Origin: Trichobilharzia szidati
Lineage: Eukaryota > Platyhelminthes > Trematoda > Strigeidida > Schistosomatidae
Assembly (NCBI GenBank): GCA_944472155.2
Contig: OX235271.1
Coordinates: 120,223,329 to 120,287,328 of the forward strand
Length of the DNA stretch: 64,000 bases
Direction of reading: 5' to 3'
Below, in pieces: positions 57,165 to 64,000 of this stretch (within the stretch, counting starts at the first letter, position 1; every line of letters begins with the position of its first letter). Both the position numbers and the translations under genes were made by a program. The notes below the pieces were generated by a model. That model saw only the letters and a list, made by a program, of their open reading frames with translations. It was not told the origin of the DNA and did not search any database.

Positions 57165-59080
57165 TGAATGATGGTTGGACTGTATTGCTTGTTAAGAAAA
57201 ATTAAACAAAAATATGGACTGTCACATTTCCTATCAGTGTTAGAATGGTAACGTACTTGCTACAGGACCTAGTTGTCATGGGTTAGGTAGTGTGTGGGGT
57301 GACGGGTAAGGTTGGCTGAAGTCCCACTAAATTAAACCAAAATATTCTTTCGATCCCGCTTAATTTTAAGTGATTGCCAAGTTAACATCAATCTGTCAGT
57401 GAAACTGCACTGGACTTCTTTCAGTTTTGGATGATTTATGGGAAACCGATTAATATGTGAATGATCTTTAGTGTGTTTACTAACATAAGCAACCTATACC
57501 ATTGCAACATAATTATCATCTTTACCTCACAGATACCTACTTCTTCATGAGGTTATTACTTGGTGTATTAAATATACTACTACTAGAGGAATATAATAGT
57601 AATATAAACATTCTCAAGCACGTTCTCATATATGTAAGGGCAATCATCTATAAGACTAGGCTTTCAGTAGTGTCCGAAACCAACTTATCATGCTTCTTAG
57701 TGTAGTTCATAAACTTGCTTATAAGTCCCTACTTCAGTTGAGAGTATATCAGCAGTGGCATGTCCATCAATCTTACTGAACTATATACGTCGGAACACAG
57801 GTAATATGGCATTGTTCAAGGTTTAGGATATGCGATAGACCTCGTACATCTATTAGAATCAAGGTGTTAAGACGCACACAACCTAATATTTTTTCCATCT
57901 CTGTTTACTAGTTTGTTGTAGCGTAAGATTTTAACCACAACTCCTAAATAATAATATCTCTCGTTGAAGTACCAGTTTACTTTGACTGCAAGAGTAAGAA
58001 ATTACTTTAAACACATATTTCACTAACTAAGTTCATTGTCATAAGACAAGACTACACAAAATTAGGATTAGACGCATTACTGGTATTTAACTGTATACAT
58101 GCATAAAGAAAAATACATTAAATTCCTTATTTTTAAAGAAATATTTGTGTTATGTGAAATCATAAAGAATTAACACGGGTCAACCAGAGATATACCAACT
58201 GTACACATAACACACCTGTCGTTATGCTGTGAAACAGGAGGACAGTCTATTATTAAGTGAACAATTATGCGAAAAATTCTTGTCTTTCTGTGTTCCCCTT
58301 TTGTGTATATAAATGTGTGTGTGTGTGTATGTATTTTGATATTATAGACGTAACATCTGAAGATGGTAATTTGACAATCATGTTTCTAACCTATTTTCTG
58401 TTTGAAAAGAGAAGAATACGTCTCAAATAACTGTGAATGACATGATGTCTAATAGACTATTTTTATGTAATTGGTCAATATGTGGTATATTCTTTACTGA
58501 ACGTATATGACATACCTCATATTTCTGATACTTCTTCTTATTTGTATAAAAGTTGGTGATTAGAAAATAACCTATGATTAAGTTAAAATTCAGAAAGTCA
58601 TAATACACCATTTGGATAATACTATATCATAATACAGAAAGTATACAATCATGTTTATGGGGAAAAAACATAAATGCGTATACGGAACAGGAAATACATG
58701 TAAAATGAAAACGATTTGTAGTCAAGTGAATTGAATTGAGAAAATAATTTTAAGTATAAAAGAAAAATTCTACGCAGCTGTTTAACTCTGCACTAAACAT
58801 CTTTTTACTGTAACGCTTACAAGTATTTGATGATAACATTCCTATTATCGCTAGGCAATGAAGCTAGTGATTTGTGGTCATCAGCTAACACTGAACAAAA
58901 GTATGCTTCGATATGAGACATGCTGAAAATATAATCGAAAGTATTCGACAAACATTTAGGGTTAGGTGATGATGAGCAAACATTTTATGAAAGCATTTAT
59001 ATTCATATTTATTTGGAACTCAGAAAACTAGTGAATAACACTTAACATAATTATTTACAAAATCTTTAGTTCACCGGCTT
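57165..59080. other. Intergenic, (GT)n near 58315-58328
   Basis: No gene or mobile element recognised. Confidence 0.4.
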
Positions 59081-59084
59081 TTGA

Positions 59085-59300
59085 TTGGTTTCAGGATCTC
59101 ATCATCAGCTGACATCGGTTAAAGAACCACTGGAAAACCTGGAAGTACTTGAGAGCTGTTTCGTCCTAGTTTGGGACTCTTCATCGTACACACCCTTTGG
59201 AGTTCGAATGCAGGACTTTCCGGCTACTAGGGGAGCTCGTAGATGATTCATCCACTAGGACCCTATCGAATGACCCATGAACTCCAACTTCGGCCAATTC
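59085..59300 (-). mobile_element. Hammerhead SINE type H, truncated and decayed
   Basis: The minus strand shows the type H body from the tRNA-like region (GAGTTCGAATGCAGG-like B box, GAGCTCCCCTAGTAGCC) through AGTCCCAAACTAGGACGAAA and CAGCTCTCAAG to the tail (CTGATGATGAGATCCTGAAA). The hammerhead helix I and III are disrupted. Confidence 0.75.
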
Positions 59301-61109
59301 TTAATCACCAAATTATGAAAGTATTCATGTTTATTTGAGGATTATTTACAAATCTGACAATAAATGGCTTTGATGTACCTACATACAGTTTCCTTTCTGT
59401 GGCCTATCAAGTGAAACCTATCCACTACTGAATTCCATATGACTTTCATGTTATTCTTGAGTTAGGTTTTCTAAAAAATCAAGAATAAATCTACATACTA
59501 ACACCTTTATCAGTTGGTCACTTAATGATAACAGACAAATTTTTTAAATTCCCGGTTTAGATCTAAATCCGTCGATGTAGCCCTCCAAGTTGTTACTCAG
59601 ATAAATAAAATAACACCTTTATTGTATCATATTTTGGCGTTAGACATTAGAAGTTGTTCAGTTGGGCTTCCTATCAGTCAATGAACACAGTTCAGTATAT
59701 CTAATAACTTAATTTGGAATTAACCTATTAAACTGTATTGCGAACTATTAAATCAGTAAAATACAGAAGATAATAAGTTGAGTAAACTCTATGTGTAGCC
59801 AAAATAAAAGTTAATATTACTGCACAACTGTGTTATAAACAATGTCCACCTATCTGATATGAAAATGAAAGCTTGCAAGCATGAATGGTTAGTATAAAAG
59901 TTCTCAACGTAAATCTTGTGGTAGATAATAAATCCATACCCTATGTGATCGTGGGTGCCACAGCCTAGAATGAAGTAGCTGTCTAGTTCACCCTGGGTCT
60001 CATTAATTTCTCCTGAATACGGGAGTTTCTAAGAAGCTGTTGAGATTTCATGACAAACTCTAACTGTTTTCTAAAGATCTAGAAACGGCATATATTATTG
60101 ATTTTATGGGATATTTTGCATGGTGTAAGGCTTCTTCAGGAGTTTTGGCTTTTAGAAGTTGTTGATAAACATTAAAAGCTTTATATGTCCTTTGAAATAC
60201 ATCTTCAAAGGACTGAGTTTCCTAATTCCTGAATTCAAACAGTCAACATGAGCTGTAAAGCAAGGGGTTGAATATAATGTACGTATGTTAATGAGGAGAA
60301 GAGAAGATAGTTCACAAACTAATGAGGAAAACAACATTTAGCCATGCGAGGCATGAACAAAGACATTTATGAGTCCAACGGGGTCCAGGCACTTTGCCTT
60401 AAACAATCATTTTGTTAGCCTCCTCTGACAGAGATTAAAGATAACGAAACTGAAGACAAATGGTTTCTAGAAGAGAACAGTGCACGGTGGCTGCAATGTG
60501 TTGAGTTGGCGTATTCATTCTAGGTCCTCATTACTTCCTCTCCTGAATACATAATTGAGTATCATACTCTCACTTAGTAAGTTGGCCATTGTTATGAGCA
60601 GCCTGGTCACCAACTTGGTGTGAGCCCGACTTGAGTCAGCTGTCTACAAGGCGAAAACATAGCTCCATCAGAATAAGTTGCTACACAACTGTCAAGAATA
60701 TTATTCCTCCTTGAGACCAACGAGCAAACAAGCTCACAGTCTTTTAAGCTATATCACTAGTTCCGAACGATTTGATACGACCTGACTTCGCATCAGTGGA
60801 ATTCAGTGTCTTCTAGCTGTACCTGAGAGGAATATAGGATCAGTCGAGTTAACCAGAGGTTTAGAGATATGTCAGCTGTAATTCAAATACTAGTGACGCA
60901 TTTCAGTGTATCATACCATGCAGTATCTCACCAACACGAATAAACCCAATTACCAACTACACATCACAAAATAGGTTTGTTTGTACAGTTTCTGTACTTT
61001 CCTCCACAACTCAAATGCATTTCAGCTCAAGATGAAATGTCCAGAAAGAATTAGCAGCAGAAAACTGTGGAAACGATCTAACCAAGAACTTACTGTCCAA
61101 CGAATGTTC

Positions 61110-61158
61110 CAAAGAAAATGAGGATTTTATTATTTTTTATTTTTGATTACAGCTTGAT
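61110..61158 (-). mobile_element. Type A SINE 3' tail fragment
   Basis: Minus strand GATCAAGCTGTAATCAAAAA then TAAAAAATAATAA matches the very end of the type A SINEs. Only the last 45 or so bases are present, directly before an RTE fragment. Confidence 0.6.
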
Positions 61159-61159
61159 C

Positions 61160-61400
61160 GAACACACACTGAGAAGACTGCTGAGTGACGTTGCGCTCCT
61201 GGTCATACAGTGGAACTTGAATAGAAAACGGAGAGTCGGGCATCCAAGAGAGACATGGAGGAAATTGTGTGAGGAGGAGATGTGGGATTATGGACAGTGG
61301 GGAGGTAGCTAAACAAGACTGCAGAGAACAGGACAAAACGGAGATGTGCTGTTGAAGGCCTATATTACATTCGGAACTCAGGGGATTATTAATAATAAAA
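61160..61400 (+). mobile_element. RTE-type LINE 3' tail
   Basis: Encodes the end of ORF2: LRRLLSDVALLVIQWNLNRK, RRVGHPRETWRKLCEEEMWD and YGQWGGS; in the next frame ..NRTKRRCAVEG. The 3' end GAAGGCCTATATTACATTCG is followed by TTAATAATAA, the RTE tail type. Confidence 0.83.
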
Positions 61401-61659
61401 TAATAATTTTCCAAGTGTATTTCCGATGATGATGAAATAAATTCATGCTGGAACTTGTCGCTGCAATTCCTCACCTGCTTTAACAGTTTGTGTATTTTGT
61501 ACTTCTCTACAGAAAATGTCTCACAGGTAATTTCGAATATAAAGGGAGAGATATTGCGACTGTGCTCATAGTTTCAAATCGGTGGCCTGAACACGTCTAA
61601 AATTCCATTAGTTTTGAGCACTGGAGATTACTGGAATTTTGAGTAAGATAATTCATCTT

Positions 61660-62010
61660 TCGAGTTTGACCACGGATTGATATCAGTTAGAGAACCATTG
61701 GAAACCAGGCAGCATTGGACAGCTGTATCATTCTAGTTTGGGAATCATAGGCATTACGCACACACTTCCAGTGTTCGAACCTAGGACCTTCTGGTTACAA
61801 GGAAAGCTCGTATACTATTCAGTCACAGCAGTCCGATTCATTGGCCAGCCCATGAATTCTAACTTCTACCAATTCGTGATTTAGCGCGACCACCAACCAT
61901 TGTTATCGGTGGGAATTCCATCCTCACTCCGGACTGGATGGACCGCACTGGTCACGACTTCTCACTAGAACCCCAGGAAGCTTCGTCCTGTAACAAGTCA
62001 CTAGTGAGTA
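61660..62010 (-). mobile_element. Hammerhead SINE type H, GATCACGGA subfamily
   Basis: Minus-strand copy with tRNA-like head (B box GTTCGAACACTGG-like), long 5' body (AATTCATGGGCTGGCCAATG, CACTAGTGACTTGTTACAGG) and the tail variant GATATCAATCCGTGGTCAAA also seen at 63025. The hammerhead is decayed (CCTATGATTCCC..AGAATGATACAG). Confidence 0.78.
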
Positions 62011-62014
62011 TCTT

Positions 62015-63020
62015 ATAGATCATTTTATTACGGACTGAAGTGGAATTTACATTCATAGTAGTAGTAGTTTAGAGATAATAACTAGAATGCTCAAGACCTA
62101 AAGTTTGGAGGTTTCGCATTTATTAGTAGAGTTTTCTGTTAATCGGAAGCTCATAAGCGGTTATAAAATCAAATTAACATGATTTTATATTTTGACTGGC
62201 AACTTTACCACGGAAACATTCAAGTGACAGGTTGTAGTGCTCGATGGAACAGCGGTATTCTTGGTTTTATACTTCGATCTTGTTAACAAAGTAATAAGGA
62301 TTTAATTACTGAATACTCAAATAAAAGGGATAGAGAAAATGACCACTCATACAGTCTTCATTCTTGCATTTGAAACAAGAGATTACTTTCATCTGAACAG
62401 TGAAACACACTTCAGACATCAATTTTTGTCTTGTCATTTGTTGCCAAGTGTAGTGAGTGGGACAATTTAGGACAGAACCTTTAGAGTACCGTATATATAA
62501 CGTCCACGCATGACGATAACTACAGTGTCAGTGGGCCGAAGTTGCAGAGTAATGCCATCTTGAAGACATTTTTGACTGCAATAAAATTAAGACAGGCTTC
62601 ATTTGGAATAAACAATTCCATATTAGTTTGTTTATTAGATATATCACACAGTGAAACAGTATTATTTACTGGATGACGTTTCGAACGTAATTTATTGTTT
62701 ATAATCATATCAGTTGAATAAACAATGCTCATCATGGACGGTTTAGAAGAAATTCAGTTTGCACTGCACAGTACTGAACAGCAAACAGGTCCTAACATAT
62801 AAACTTCAAGATTTGTGCAACAAAAACGCCAAGCTGATTTAAATAAGAATTTTTTTCACTTAGTATGATTGTAATGATCATTGGTGAAATATTTTGGTCA
62901 TAGCTGTTTAGTTGTACATGCTTACCCGAAGATATCTGTAATATTGAATCTCTTTCAAACTAGATTCATAAAGTATTCATGCATAATTTATAAGTTTTCT
63001 ATAGTTTGGTTTGTAAGGGT
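62015..63020. other. Intergenic with a weak Penelope-related repeat
   Basis: 62640-62720 (minus strand) carries CAATAAATTACGTTCGAAAC then GTCATCCAGTAAATAAT, a diverged copy of the repeat at 46995. Otherwise nothing recognised. Confidence 0.5.
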
Positions 63021-63024
63021 TTGT

Positions 63025-63448
63025 TATGTTTTTACGAGTTGATCACGGACTGATATCAGTTAGAGAACCATTAAAAACCAGGGAGTACTGCTCGCTAGTG
63101 ACTTGCTACAGGATGGAGTTTCCTGGAGTTCTAGTGAGAAGTCATGACCAGTGAGGTCCAATTAGATGTCACGTGTGTGGATGGATGTCCCGCCAACGAC
63201 AATGGTTGGGGTCGCGCTAAATCACGAATTGGTAGAAGTTAGAATTCATGAGCCATTGAACCGAGTCCCAGTGGCCGAATGGTATACGAGCTTGCCTTGT
63301 AACCGTAAGGTCCTGAGTTCGAATCTCAGTGGATGCGTACTGCCGATGATTCCCAAACTAGTGGGATGAAAAAGCAGCTGTCCAGTACTCCCTGGTTTTC
63401 AATGGTTCTGTAATTGATATCAGTCCGTGATCAACTCGTAAAAACATA
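63025..63448 (+). mobile_element. Hammerhead SINE type H, unit with 65-70 bp inverted ends
   Basis: The left end (63025-63092, TATGTTTTTACGAGTTGATC..) is the reverse complement of the right end (63378-63448, ..GATCAACTCGTAAAAACATA) with few mismatches. The centre is a plus copy with A-box-like CCAGTGGCCGAATGG, a good B box GAGTTCGAATCTC, and an altered hammerhead (CTGCCGATGATTCCCAAACT, then GTGGGATGAAAAAGCAGCTG). The unit is symmetrical at its ends. Confidence 0.85.
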
Positions 63449-63967
63449 ATTTATAAGAATCGAAATAAAATACAGTTGATTAGTCATCCTAGTGATGATA
63501 TTAAGATGCATATTTGACCTTATTTCAGTAAAAGTCCATATTATATTTCAAAAATACTATCTGGAACAGTATATTGAAAAGGCCTGTTTTTTCACCATTT
63601 TAAATCAGCAGTCAAATAATGACCATAGTTACAATACATACTAATGTTTATTTAAATCGTTAACCTGTAGACAAAAAAGATTAACGAGTATTCCACCCAC
63701 GTTTGGCAAAGCTTTATTTCTTCCATTCATCACTTGGGACATAGAAACAACACCCACTCACTTTACTATCAGACTACTGAGTCAACTAGTTGAATACTAA
63801 AATCACGAGTTAAGCTGAAGGTCATTGAAAAAGTATGGATATCGTTATCAAACAAAAATGGGTGGTAATAGTTCACTTTCGGAGAGTTATGTGTTATTTA
63901 CCTATGCATTGATCACGTCATGTCAAGATAGGGGAGAAAATTGCGACTCAATTAACTGAATAGTCAA

Positions 63968-64000
63968 CAAGCTGGCCTCGTAACCCGTAAGTCCTGGATT
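63968..64000 (+). mobile_element. tRNA-like SINE head cut by window end
   Basis: CAAGCTGGCCTCGTAACCCG then TAAGTCCTGGATT resembles the type H head just before its B box. Too short to be sure. Confidence 0.45.

Noticed and set aside
59940..60055. Hammerhead SINE remnant
   Set aside because: TAGAATGAAGTAGCTGTCTAG resembles part of the type H ribozyme region, but no second landmark supports it.
1..64000. CRISPR array, operon or bacterial defence system
   Set aside because: Repeats are dispersed eukaryotic SINEs and LTRs without regular spacers, and both host genes have spliceosomal introns.

Overview
The window reads as AT-rich nuclear DNA of a schistosome blood fluke (Schistosoma, species not resolved). 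It has only two host genes, both with introns, in a dense background of retroelements of kinds known from schistosomes: RTE- and CR1-type LINEs, Penelope-like elements with GIY-YIG endonucleases, tRNA-derived SINEs and hammerhead-ribozyme SINEs. No bacterial-style gene organisation, rRNA, CRISPR array or functional single-copy tRNA was seen.

Host genes. (1) At 1312-3466 (+) are the last four exons of the spliceosomal core protein PRPF8, with stop codon and polyadenylation signal; the earlier exons lie left of the window. (2) At 34939-39545 (-) is a complete three-exon coding sequence for a Kruppel-like zinc-finger transcription factor of 367 residues. Its second finger has an unusual insertion between the two zinc-binding cysteines.

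Mobile DNA, left to right: a 440-bp palindromic element with 8-bp target duplication in a PRPF8 intron (815-1254); RTE LINE tails (2456-2700, 5570-6210, 14050-14165, 23100-24035, 50405-51700, 61160-61400); an antisense Penelope-like element (9225-11400) next to a second, sense one bounded by inverted arms (11409-12609); a third Penelope-like element, also bounded by inverted arms (15891-17530); a CR1-like LINE with few disabling changes (about 43010-46096); another Penelope-like fragment with a hammerhead-like motif (47640-48095); and four solo LTRs with 4-bp target duplications (20514-20851, 35764-36097, 48205-48691, 56820-57157).

SINEs fall into four types. A and B share a tRNA-like head but have different tails, and the B tail matches the 3' end of the RTE LINEs. 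H and C carry a tRNA-like pol III promoter followed by a hammerhead ribozyme fold. Types H and C mostly occur as inverted units with the same tail at both ends. Target duplications and unoccupied paralogous sites inside the window show that at least one or two of these inverted units inserted as a single event. The best hammerhead copy (48488-48533) keeps every core nucleotide I can check and has a self-complementary helix III with no loop, which suggests a ribozyme that works as a dimer.

Long stretches between these features (for example 3600-5560, 26840-27830, 33720-34938, 48692-50400, 57165-59080) show no gene or recognisable repeat to me.
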